In this document: piece after piece, positions 38,632 to 49,930 of the stretch
Layout of the letters: every line of letters starts with the position of its first letter
How positions within the stretch are numbered: the stretch's first letter is position 1
Source of the DNA: Arbacia lixula
Lineage: Eukaryota > Echinodermata > Echinoidea > Arbacioida > Arbaciidae
Direction: 5' to 3'
DNA: 64,000 nucleotides
Assembly: GCA_963669155.1 (NCBI GenBank)
Contig: OZ022576.1
Location: 6,549,667-6,613,666, forward strand
Notes under the pieces: generated by a model
Database searches by the model: none
Seen by the model: only the letters and a program-made list of their open reading frames with translations
Told to the model about the DNA's origin: nothing
Program-made: the position numbers and the translations under genes

Positions 38632-41600
38632 ATGGCAACTAAGGACTGTAAGCATCTACTGACCACGATCATCTGGATGGCGGTTTTCTTCCAGATAGGA
38701 GGGGAAGCTGCCGATCTTATAGAGCTTGACGGAATCTATCTATTGATGAATACCTCATCGGATCTCCTGCTGCGAATGACATGCTCCAATCCATACTCCA
38801 TCGAATGTGTGCAGTATGTTCAAGAAGGTACATGTATTCTTGTTTTTCTTCTCCTTATGTGATTTGACATCCTGGCATACGTTTGTGGTCACATTCATTC
38901 CCATGTGTACCTACGGAACTTTCGTCATACACGATGTGTGTTCTTGTGTTTGATATCGTGTTTCCTATTTATAACCGGGGATTCCGTTACTTAAAATGGT
39001 ATCAACCTATTCATTACTCCACTTGGATTTTGCTCTGATCAATCGCGCATTCCAACCCCAGGTCGTGTCAGCAGTAACGCCATTGCTAAGGGATGGATGG
39101 CGGTCATCAATGAAACAGACGTCGAAATTTGGAATAGGAATGGATTAGCCCTGTGGAACTACCTTACCAATTTGACCGCGTACAATGCAGAGGTAAATGA
39201 GATTTAAATGAGATTTAAATGTTGCACACACCTCAGGTGGTCACGATGGGGGAGGGGGGGGGGGGGTGCAGGTGCTTCATCTGTAAATTTCCAAAGACAC
39301 TTGCACCATGTCTGGCTAATAACAATAATGAAATACACACTGAAACTAAATGTACCGTATTTATATCCGTGTACCTATAAAATTTTGCAGTCATTAGTTC
39401 TGATAAAGGCCATGTCGGGAAAGGCAACGTTCATTTCTTATCCCTGTTTTCTTTTAATGTCATTGTCATTTTTTTGGTATTTATCGCTTGTGTTATCTTC
39501 CTGTGTTAATATTCAGGATATAAGGTGTGTAAAACGTATTGTTGTTCTTTATAACATTCATCTATTTCATGATATACATGTAAAAGCTCCTCACCTTAAA
39601 GAATGATAAAAGCAGAACCGCTGTTACATATTTTCTTGGTTTATTCTCGTCTCTCTTCTCCTTCTCCTCCTCCCATTTTTCTTTTTTTTTCTTCTCCTTC
39701 CCTTCCTTTTTCATCTACTGTCTTTTTCGTGTATATTCTTTCTCCTCCTTCTGCTTCTTTTCTTCTATATGTGTCCTCTTTCTTATGTCTTTATGCCCCC
39801 CCCCCCCCACCCCGCATCACGGAATGTTTCCATCTTATACCTGCTATTTCCAACCCCCCCCCCCCCTTCACCACTCCCTATTGCATTCTGTTTATTTTGT
39901 CCCCCTCCTCTTGCATCTACAGGAACAAGGGAGAATCAATGAAGTGACCGGAAGGTTGGCCAATATCATTCTAGACCAGACGAAAGCATTTCAAGTTGGT
40001 GACCTATCCAAACTGGATCCAACCGTGAAGCGATTGTACGAACGATATTTCGCTGGAACGTCAACTGGTTTAAACGAGGGGCAGATGGCGTATGCAATCA
40101 TGCTTTATTATTCATTCGTTGTAAGCTTCATTTGTATAAAATTGCTTTCGCATAGCTTTATGTTTTGCCTGCATTTATTATTATATAACTCTTCCGTGTG
40201 TTGAATGTATTATAACCACGTTTTATCAGCATAGCCAAAGGACCTTGACTTGCACTTTTAACATGGATCCGCAGCGATGGACGGCGATCGGAATATGAAT
40301 CAATGCTTACATTTTTGTAACATTGATCTATATGGTAATTTCCAGTCTCTTAGCAGTTAGGTTTGTGTACGAATGTAATACTCGTGTTACCTTTAGTCTG
40401 TTTAGGGGAGGGGGCATTAAAAATGTATTTAGCTTTTCACTACTTTAACATGTTTAATGGCTTGTCTGCGGCAGATTTCTGTGAAGGTCAGTTTAACCCT
40501 TTTTGCGCTAGACAAAATGCTGCTCTATGTATTTTATTCGTATCACTTGTGTGGAAATATATCAACATCGCATAAACAGATGTTGTCTGCACCATAAACA
40601 TGCTGTATTTTCACTTTATACCACACTAACCCTCCCACAGAGAGTACAGTACAATCCTGGGTGAAATGAGTGCAATCTACAACGAAGGAAAGGCGTGCGT
40701 TCCAGTAGTTCACCACCACAGATCGAGTCGTCACTGTATGCCAATGGACCCAGACCTACACAACCTTATGGCCACGTCACGTGACTACCAGCAACTTATG
40801 AGGGCGTGGCAAGGTTGGCGGAATGGTGTCGGTCGACCAATGAGAAAGCTCTATCCGATGTACGTCAAACTGTCGAATATAGATGCTAGGAGTACAGGTA
40901 GGATGAGTATTCTCTGTTGCAATTTACTATGATTGTTGTACTTATTTCCGGATATCAACAAAGTAACACAGGGAAATTATGTTAATGACATTTTTTGTAA
41001 TACATGATGACGGCCTACTCATGGTTTAACTAACTTTCTATTCCAGTTATCTTACATTCTACTTTTCCTTTCTTGATATCTTCTCATGTGCTCCATTTAT
41101 ATTTATTTTTTTTTATTTCTTCTTGTCATCTTCATTTCTTATGTTTCTTATTTGACTTTCTGTTTGTTTCTTTCCAGATGTGAACTTTTCCTTGCCCCGA
41201 CATTACTTCACATTCTTTGCTTAAATCCATCACGATCCGTCTTCAAAGAACATTTCCTAAATCTTGATATAAACTTGACACGCATTTCTTCTTTTGTATA
41301 TATCACCCCATCTCTGGTACTGCATGTTGGTTTCCACACTCAATTGTCTGATTGTTACTTGCAATTTACTTTCATACTACATGGAGTCAAAGCCTTTGGT
41401 ATATCGCACCTTTATTTTGACCACTACTCGGTGATGTATGTCATGTCACATCTGTACTTCTAGAAGGTGCATCTATTTATTGATATATATATCCATTCCG
41501 CATTGTGCCTTTCTTCATATTTATGATTTTATTTATATATTGTATATCGAGTGGCAATAGCACACAAAGTCACCCTGTTTGTGCCAGGCAAAGTGTTGGC

Positions 41601-42578
41601 CTATAAGAGTTGGGTACATCATTTGAGCAGAAGTGCACCCATGGTGCTTGTAGATCTTAACCTACCGTTACGTCCGCTGTCCCACCACGTCTCTCTCACT
41701 CACAGGATACCCCGATGCGGCGGCAGCCTGGTTGGGTGCTTATGAAGACCCCGGTATCGAAGACGCCATCGACCGCCTCTGGGAGGCCATTAAGCCTGCC
41801 TACTTCCATCTTCATGCGTTTGTTCGAAGGAGATTGGTGGACTTCTACGGCGCTGACCTGATCAATCCAACTGGCCCGATACCAGCTCACGTATTAGGTA
41901 GATACGGACGCGTACGAGTAATGCATTCATGACGGTCTTTGCTCTGTAATGATTCCGGGTTAACAACATCGTTTATCACCATCACTGTGTCCATCGTCAT
42001 CATTATCATTAAAACCAAACCAGCATAACAGATTCGTTAAGTATCAAAATTCTCCAGACTACTTCATAAGAGACTAGTACAGCGCACTTTCGTGATATAA
42101 CATGTAGCCGTTGGTGTGAACTACTGTAATTAACACGCGTAAAGATCACTTACCCTGACTTCGAAAAAATATCGTCCCACGCTGATTAAAATATATCATT
42201 AATCAAATCCATCAAAACCTTCACGGATATAAGTTATGTAAATGTAGTTCAGTCTAACTAATGTTTTTATAACATTTTCTTATCAGGGAACATGTGGGCG
42301 CAGGAATGGGCTAATATCTACGACATTGCAGAACCATTCCCTGGCCACGGGACTATTGACGTCACTGATGTAATGGAGGGCCGTGGCTGGACCGCGGAAG
42401 ATATGTTTCACGTTGCCAATAGGTCTGATACAAGACTTCTCCACTTATTAACATCTGTGCTAAATGTCCTCGTCAATCTCATTCCTCTTGCTTGTGTACA
42501 TCACACTGTCCCTATCACTTCATGACATAAAAGGTTGCAAAAGATATAAAGAACTGCGATTTGCCTCACTCTTTCTCT

Positions 42579-42611
<33 letters not shown>

Positions 42612-44697
42612 CCATTCTCTCTATCTCCCTCTTTCTCATCCTCTTTGTCTTCCGTTTCTCTCTTCAATACACACTCTCTCTCCCCCCATTTACCTCTTTA
42701 CCTTTCTTTCTCCCCTTTTCTCACTCTTATCCCCCCCCCCCTCCACGCTCCCTGCCTCCTCTTCAGTTGTTCTCTCCTTCTCACTCTCTTTTTTTTTTTT
42801 CTTACAGCCTGTATCATCCATTGATGCGACTACATTTATTTCAAATCCCCCCCCCCCCTCTACAGAATATTAGTAAATAAAATGACCTTAGAAAAATAAA
42901 TTTGAACACATGTCTTTATAGCAATAATAGTGTGACCATAATTATCATTTGTATCACAAGTACATTATGCGCTCACTGGCTGCCAAAGCAAACAACACTT
43001 TATTCCATGTTATGTTGTTGCTCAATTTTCTATAGATTCTTCGTCTCACTCGGGCTAGAGGCAGTGCCCGCGTCATTCTGGAGCGAGTCTATGCTGACTC
43101 GGCCTTCTGGTCGTAACGTATCTTGTCATGGAGGGGCTCTAGATATGTTCAAGCACAGAGATGTAAGGTAAGATATAATTGTTTGCAAAAAGAAAAAAAA
43201 ATCTTCTTCGTGCCCATCTTTGACCTCTTCTGCCCACCCCCAATCCCTGTCACACCTCACTCTCATTTCCTTTCTCCATATCCGTGAATCTGTGTAGGTG
43301 TTGTCCTTGATAATCCAGCTAAATATGGATTTTTTTTTAGTATTTATAATTTGAAACTCATTCCGTAATACTCTGATCACGATAGCATGAAAGCGACACC
43401 ATGCATGTATCACTACTTAACTGATTTACTGTAATAGTTTATTGAAAATAATTGAAAACATTGAAACTACGACGGGTCCAAAATACATAAACATGACTAA
43501 TCTGTAGCAAAAGTTCTCCCGAATCGCCCCTCTCCTGAAGGAACGACACCAGTTGCCAGTTCGCCAGAGAATCACATCAAAATTGTGATGGAAGCTCCGG
43601 ACGGTTAATCTCCTAGTTACATTACTATATTGAATGAATTTGTTATCGTTATCATTATCACTGTGACTATTATTATTATCATGATTATTATCATCATCGT
43701 GAATGAGGGCGGGTAGATGCCGTGACGTGGCGGATAAATCAGCCTCTACGCACACACACACACACACACACACCACTACACACACACATACACACATACA
43801 CACACATACACACACATACATACACGCACACAAACACACACACACACACACACAAACACACGAACAAATTCACATTCAATACTCTATACATTGTTAAAAT
43901 AATTTTGTACACCACAGCGTTAGCGGGAAGCTGATATCATTATGTTGCATCCGTGGAAGTAACATCTAGTAAGTACATGCCAGAACATACATACATACAC
44001 ACATACATAAATACATACAGACACAGAATGCCCTGTGTTTGAAAAATCACGCCCGATTTTAATGAATCTGAACATCACTGCGGGGGTAACAATTTCAGCA
44101 GTTGAATATCGTTTCAATATATTTCATCGAATATGATGGCGGCCAAGGATATGTACTTGGCGAGTAATGAGAAAAATAAGCGGATCAGAACAAGGATGAA
44201 ACATCAGTGGTCTGGTCCGTCAAGGAGTATGATGGGCAATGAACGTGTCACATTAGTTTAAAGGCCGAAAAGTCAGTGATCCTCTTTTTCTCCCACTCCT
44301 TGTTAGCTCCGAGTCATGATCAATCTCACAACCATAAATATGCATGGGATGTTATGTTTTCGTTTGTCTGTCTCTAATCACAAGGGGATATCTTTCGATT
44401 GGCACGAGGATTAGGCTGACTCTGACTTTAAATATCAATATTTGAGACTGCAAGTAAGCTGTAAGGGTGGATGTCGTTCATATCCCCTAATTGGCTCCTA
44501 CACAGAATATCTCTTATAAGTCTTTCCAGCTTGATGTACTGCAATGTATCATAGTCCACCGGTACGACCTTTTTTACATTCTATTTCGCGACATTTCCTC
44601 GTTCCATGCTGACAGCACCTTTCTCGTATATTGCGTGCACCCCTCCCCCCTGTCTGCCTCCCCCTCCCTCTTTTTTTTCTGACAATCGTACCTCTCT

Positions 44698-44786
<89 letters not shown>

Positions 44787-47377
44787 AACACGTACATACA
44801 CACGCGCGCGCACATTATAATCTCACACACACGCACACACATTATTTCTCTTTTTTGTACCTCCTTCCCATCCCCCCTCCCCCCCCCCCCCCACCCCTCC
44901 CTACCCTCCTCCCAATCTTCTGCCCCCTACACAGAGTCAAAATGTGCGCGAAGCTCACGATGCAGCACCTGCTGGTCGCTCACCATGAGATGGGCCACTG
45001 CCAGTACTACCTGCAGTATCGCCACCAGCACGCCCTGTTCCGCACCGGAGCTAACCCTGGCTTCGGGGAGGCGGTGGGGGATACCGTTGCTATGTCAGTA
45101 GTCACGCCCAGCTACCTCCACAGCCTAGGCCTGATTGAGCGCCCTCTTTCGGACTATAGTGAATAACATTTCATTTTATAACTTCAGGATGGTGATATGC
45201 AAAGTTATTCAGATATTTCTATGTTGTTATATGTTGCTGTGTATTGGAGATTACTCGGCTAGCTACAATTATAACAATACTTCACGTTTAATGAAATACA
45301 CAATTTATTATCCCTCCATTTTCCCATTTTATTACATAAATAGAGTGTTTCAACATTTTGTATGATGCAGAAATAATAAACACCTTTCCTCGTGATTTCA
45401 AAGAGTCTAGAGTTTAATTTAGGAATCCGGTGACCATGATGAGAAATTTTTAAGCAAGGAGCAAATGCCGATCTAGCCACAAATCTGTTAATGAATGATC
45501 AATATTCATGACTTGTCACTGCAACTTCCATCTCATTCTGTGCGAAGATAATATGCAAATCTGTATCAGGTATATGTGTATGTGTAGCACGACAATCTCG
45601 TGGCGCATATAGGGTAAACTAAAGGAAAGGGCGGGCTTCCTTCTATTCCGTTTGTTTTATTATATAGAGTCGGACATCAACTATCTGTTCAAGGTTGCGT
45701 TATATAAGCTGGTCTTCATCCCTTTTGCTCTCGTGGTTGATAAATGGCGTTGGCAAACCTTCAGAGGACAGATCAAACCAGAGCAGTATAACCAGGCTTG
45801 GTGGAATCTCAGGTGATTGTCATTAGAAATTGTATTAAACATTTCCAAATCATACTAGCGCGTTCGTATTACCCAATGGTGGAAATAGCATTAGCATATT
45901 GAAAATCACTAAACAAGCATTAAGAATTCTAAATAGTCACTGTTAAATCTTGCGGCGGAATGCTGAATGTGTACTTATCTTCGGATTTGATTACTTGAGT
46001 ATTTACCGTACGGTTAACCAAGCTATAATATCTATATAGTAATATTACCTTCAATCAGCTATGAATCGATGATCCATGTCTGATTACATCTCAGCGCTTA
46101 CCTAGTTAAAAAATATATCATGTTTACAGGCGCCAGTATCAGGGCGTCGAACCTCCTGTACCACGTGACACACGTTTAGACTTTGACCCAGGCGCCAAGT
46201 TTCATGTGGCTTCTGGAACTCCGTTCATCAGGTAATTACTTTTGATCATGCTAAACTTCCATCATCTTGCTCGTCTTTTTTGCTGCGGATATTTTGTATT
46301 CTGCTAATACTGACTGACAAGTAGCTCAGTTCATATTATCTTCTCCAGATAGACACGACAGAAGCAGCTCCGTTGCTTTGGCAACGTTCACAATTGTAAT
46401 TATGATACCAGCTCAAAATATTGCGATCAATAATCCTAATCCGGCATTATAAAATGTTTCGGTGTCAATAAGTGATTATCGCACGTGGATAGCCTGTATT
46501 TATACATTTTTCTTCGTGTTGCACCTTGAATGTTAATTGTGTGAAGTATTGCTCACGAGGGGCAACACGTTTTTTTAAATGTCTCCCAACTAGATACTTC
46601 ATCAGTTACGTCATCCAGTTCCAGTTCCACAAAGCCCTATGTGATGCTTCAGGGTATACAGGGCCTCTCTATCTATGCAATGTGTTCAATTCCAAAGAGG
46701 CTGGGCATAAACTACGGTAACGCATCTTTCTCTGCTTGGGACTGTTCTTATTGTCGTTCTCATTATTTATCATACCGTTTCTGCCAAAAATGTTAAGGGA
46801 GAAATTCAGGTGATAAAAGCAATGTCTGTGATGATAATTATAATTGTAAGGATTTTAGTGCTGTTGCTGCTGATGTTAGTAGTAAATGTGTAAAGGGTAT
46901 ATTTGTAATTGCGCTAATGATCATCACTTTGGTGGTGATAATGGTGAGGATTAAAAAAAGATGATGAAATTGCCTAAGTAATAATAGTAATTACATTGTT
47001 GTTATTGATACGTAAAATACGAGTACTTATGTTATTTACGTTACACATGTTTTAGAATTAACGTTTGTAGAATCTTAACATGATCTTTAAAACTTCCACG
47101 ATTTTCCTCCTTGGCTTGTCAATAAATCAAGATAGTCAACATTTGAATATGCTCTGAATGTCGCATCAAACATATTTGTTCATGAAATACCACATTTTCC
47201 CAACCACCTCTACGTAGCGACATGCTCAAGATGGGTGCGAGTCGGCCTTGGAAAGACGCTATGGAAGTCATGACAGGTCAACGAGAGATGGACGCTGGAC
47301 CGCTCCTGGAATATTTCAGACCGCTCACTGATTGGCTAACGAAGGAGAACCGTGTGCATCACGTGGGTTGGGACTAG
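38632..47377 (+). CDS. ACE: ACE-like M2 peptidase gene D, secreted, divergent
   Basis: A complete 12-exon gene, 654 aa. Coding exons: 38632-38827, 39062-39192, 39923-40089, 40641-40897, 41706-41897, 42287-42422, 43036-43167, 44935-45158, 45668-45812, 46130-46231, 46594-46716 and 47218-47377. The exon 3 end was set by phase (ATGGC|GTATGC). The ATG has a good context (gtcATGG) and opens a signal peptide ([18 protein letters not shown]). The zinc motif HHEMGH and the third ligand Glu are present. Active-site-region changes: GFGEAVGD for [14 protein letters not shown] for PYIRYF (Tyr520 position), CHGGA for CHGSA. Glycosylation sites NET and NLT. It ends VGWD-TAG without an anchor. Introns 2, 6 and 7 carry long pyrimidine tracts. 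Function by family: dipeptidyl carboxypeptidase, specificity possibly shifted. Confidence 0.92.
39248..39266. repeat. Poly-G tract in gene D intron 2
   Basis: A G-run of about 18 bases with one A. Poly-C runs follow at 39797-39808 and 39855-39866. Confidence 0.9.
39640..39922 (+). repeat. Pyrimidine-rich tract before gene D exon 3
   Basis: About 280 bp of CT-rich sequence with two C-runs ends at the exon 3 acceptor (TTGCATCTACAG). It forms an unusually long polypyrimidine region. Its ORFs are artefacts. Confidence 0.85.
42556..42862 (+). repeat. CT-rich tract with poly-C in gene D intron 6
   Basis: (CT)n with C-runs near 42731 and 42847, on the sense strand of gene D. ORFs here are repeat artefacts. 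Confidence 0.88.
43517..43588 (+). mobile_element. LINE reverse-transcriptase relic in gene D intron 7
   Basis: Encodes [20 protein letters not shown] then a stop, matching the C-terminal motif of CR1/L2-like LINE reverse transcriptases (LLKELHWLPVRQRI type). Only about 70 bp is clear. It is dead sequence. Confidence 0.6.
43748..43863. repeat. (CA)n microsatellite in gene D intron 7
   Basis: A CA/CATA run longer than 100 bp. ORFs of Thr-His repeats over it are artefacts. Confidence 0.9.
44636..44934 (+). repeat. CT, CA and poly-C tract before gene D exon 8
   Basis: About 300 bp of (CT)n, (CA)n and a long C-run (about 44878-44892) leads to the acceptor CCCCCTACACAG of the zinc-site exon. A 186-aa ORF that joins this tract to exon 8 is not a real protein. 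Confidence 0.9.
44935..45158 (+). other. Gene D exon 8, zinc-site exon
   Basis: Reads [20 protein letters not shown] and on to [12 protein letters not shown]. The His before the third zinc ligand in all paralogs is Gly here. The donor is TATA|GTGAATA, a weaker site than in B, C and E (GTGAGT or GTAACA). The reading frame continues into the intron as a longer spurious ORF. Confidence 0.9.
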
Positions 47378-47535
47378 CTCATTTGACTTAACAAACTGCT
47401 CGCTGATTAGCTAACCATGCTACTGAAATACTTCCAACCACTCACCGATTGGCTGGCTGGATAGAACAGTGGGTGTCACGTAGGTTGGGTTGGGACTAGC
47501 TCCTCGAATGATTCAACCCGTTCAGTGATTTGCTT
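47303..47535 (+). repeat. Degenerate tandem array derived from the gene D last exon
   Basis: The last coding stretch of gene D (CTCCTGGAATATTTCAGACC ... GGACTAGCTC, 47303-47380) is repeated as 47420-47502 (CTACTGAAATACTTCCAACC ... GGACTAGCTC). Partial copies lie at 47391-47417 and 47501-47535. The copies share the ACTCACYGATTGGCT core and the stop region. Confidence 0.75.
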
Positions 47536-49690
47536 TCCATGGATATCCCATGGCATCATGAGTGTTTAGACTCCCTCCCCGTACATAAGTTTATGCCGTT
47601 CAAGTTTTCACCCTACTCGTTAAATTATAATTCCTTCGTTGAAATGTCAACGAAATTGTGTATGACGTACTTGGCGAGATACGTGTACTCCATGCTGTTG
47701 ATAACACAATTTTACATTTCGAATTAATGTAGAAGAAAGTTTCCATGACACAAATTAACAGTTTAAGCACAAAGTAAAACAGTCGTGAAAATGTGTTTGC
47801 GTATCTGGATTTGAATTCAGAAAACAACAAAATGTACACTAGGAAAATCATATTTTAAGAAAAGAGAATACTTTATTCTAAGAGGCCAAGAAATTCAGAA
47901 AGTTTTTATTTCATTTTCAAAATATAATTATAATATATTTTTTCTTTTTTACACCATCAGCAAAACGACCAAGACTAAATACTGCCATAGCACATTAAAC
48001 TATTAAAAATAGGACTAAGCGACCCTTTTTCTTAAGTTTGAAGAATTACACTTGAGGACATTGGTCATGAAAAGTTTTAAGGTTCAAAGATAAAAACACC
48101 GAAATTCAGAAAATGCATACAATAACAAGAATTTGGGAAGACAGATAAATACCAGATATGACGTCGAAATAAATTAAACGTATTGATTGTGAATAGATAT
48201 GTGCTAATCAATAATATATCACATAATGATAATCGATCGCTATACGCATTTATATCATAAAAATATAGGATGAAATTAACCTTTGAATACTTTGAATGAC
48301 TTTTCTTTAATATCTTTTACCTACTATATCGTTTATGCTGCTACATGTGATAAAATACATCCATTGTGGAGAAGATGTTATGCTTTTACTTTTAAAGATG
48401 TGTAGTTAAACTTCAATGCATATTACTTAGTTTCATATATAGAAGAAATGGTTTATGCTTAGCAGACACCAGTGCTAGGTCAAATCATTTCGTATATTGT
48501 TTAATAAATGTATTGGAATCATGTGTAACTTAACAGAAACGTCAATAAAATATTAAGTCCGTACGATAAATAGCGGGTTCAGCATTAAGTGGTATTAAAC
48601 AATCGTACCTTTAATGCCACACGCCGTTTGAGGTATGTTTTTAAGATATGTATGTGTTTAGCCCAGTTTGATAGACGTAGGCAAAACAAAACATATCATT
48701 AATTTTTGTCACTACAAATGATGGATATGAAAGAAAGAAAACACTTAATATATTCATGCGGAGAGAATATGTTAATACTTGTATCACATTATGCCAAATA
48801 TTCTAAACTGTTTACATTGGACAGCTATTTAGGGATATATATAATTATGAACATAAGAACTAAGTACTAGTCTGCGAAAATCGAATTAAAGCACAATGAT
48901 TAAATCATTAAGTAGACGCCTCACGTAATCAAGAAATTGAAACTGCCTTATTTTTCGCTGTCCCCTCTTCATCCTAATGCCGATACTTTATAACTCCTTA
49001 TTACGCGTTCTACCGTGAGTCCTTTTCATTCGTGACATAACTCATATACTAAAAAGGGAAAATGTCATAGTTATATTGCTATTAGAAGCAACAAATGTGG
49101 TAAAATTACATCCCAAGTTTTTCTTAATAATCTTAGCCTTTTTATCCTATATTGTGAAGACAAAAGATCGCCCATGTTTAATGCTTTCTAAAGAAAACAT
49201 TTTACAATGTCATTACATGATAATTCACCACATGTACGAAAGGATCTTAACGTGTATTTATATTTTCTAGAGGGGGACATCACGGCATGCACATGTAATC
49301 ATGTAATGCTAAACAAACAAACCACTCTATCCAACTTGCAACTACTTTTATCAATAAAATCAAGAATAGATTATTACAGTCAAAACAGCAAATAGGCACT
49401 GTTTGATTTTGATATAATCATGTTTTACTACCGGAATAACCCATCGACGTTCTTAATTACAGGTTGCAACTCCTAAACCCATTTTAATAGGTTTACTAAC
49501 GCAGAATGATGTAAATTTCGTTGTTCGTAAAGAGTCGTCATAAATTATCGATATGTCATCAACAATTCGGTGAGTAAAGAGGGATTCCAATATGTTACCA
49601 GGACTTCTTTTCGCTAATCAGCTGTATAAGTGAAAGTATGAATTCTGCTTGCAACTTGTATTGTGTATGAATGAAGGGGGAAAACCTGCC
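47536..49690. other. Gene-free AT-rich interval between genes D and E
   Basis: I see no gene, RNA or clear repeat here. AATAAA signals at about 48501 and 48544 could serve gene D on the plus strand, but the distance is long. Small ORFs lack family features. Confidence 0.6.
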
Positions 49691-49930
49691 TCGCGCTCAT
49701 TGGCTGTTTGAGCACTTGAAAGAGACCTATCTTTCGCCCATTGGCTGTGAGGACGTCTGAAAGAAGCGTGCCTCCACTTGAACATCGGCATGTGTGACGG
49801 GAAGAACGAAGAGAGCCTGCTCTCCGCGCACCAGGATGACGGAAGGAGACTTCTCTTTGCTGATTGGCTTTTGCATGGCGAGAAGAAAGCAAGCTGCTCG
49901 TTTATTGGCTGTTCGAGCGGCGGAAGATAG
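49690..49930 (+). repeat. Four ATTGGCT-containing short repeats at the gene E 3' end
   Basis: Units at about 49694, 49737, 49858 and 49900 share C..ATTGGCTGT..GAGC and a GAAAGA-like end. The last one overlaps the gene E stop codon and its C-terminal extension (FRRSNSQ). ATTGGCT is also an inverted CCAAT box, but a promoter role is not supported. Confidence 0.5.

Noticed and set aside
44606-45166. 186-aa ORF joining a CT/CA repeat to an HHEMGH segment
   Set aside because: Only 44935-45158 is a real exon (gene D exon 8). The upstream part is a translated microsatellite and the acceptor lies at 44934.
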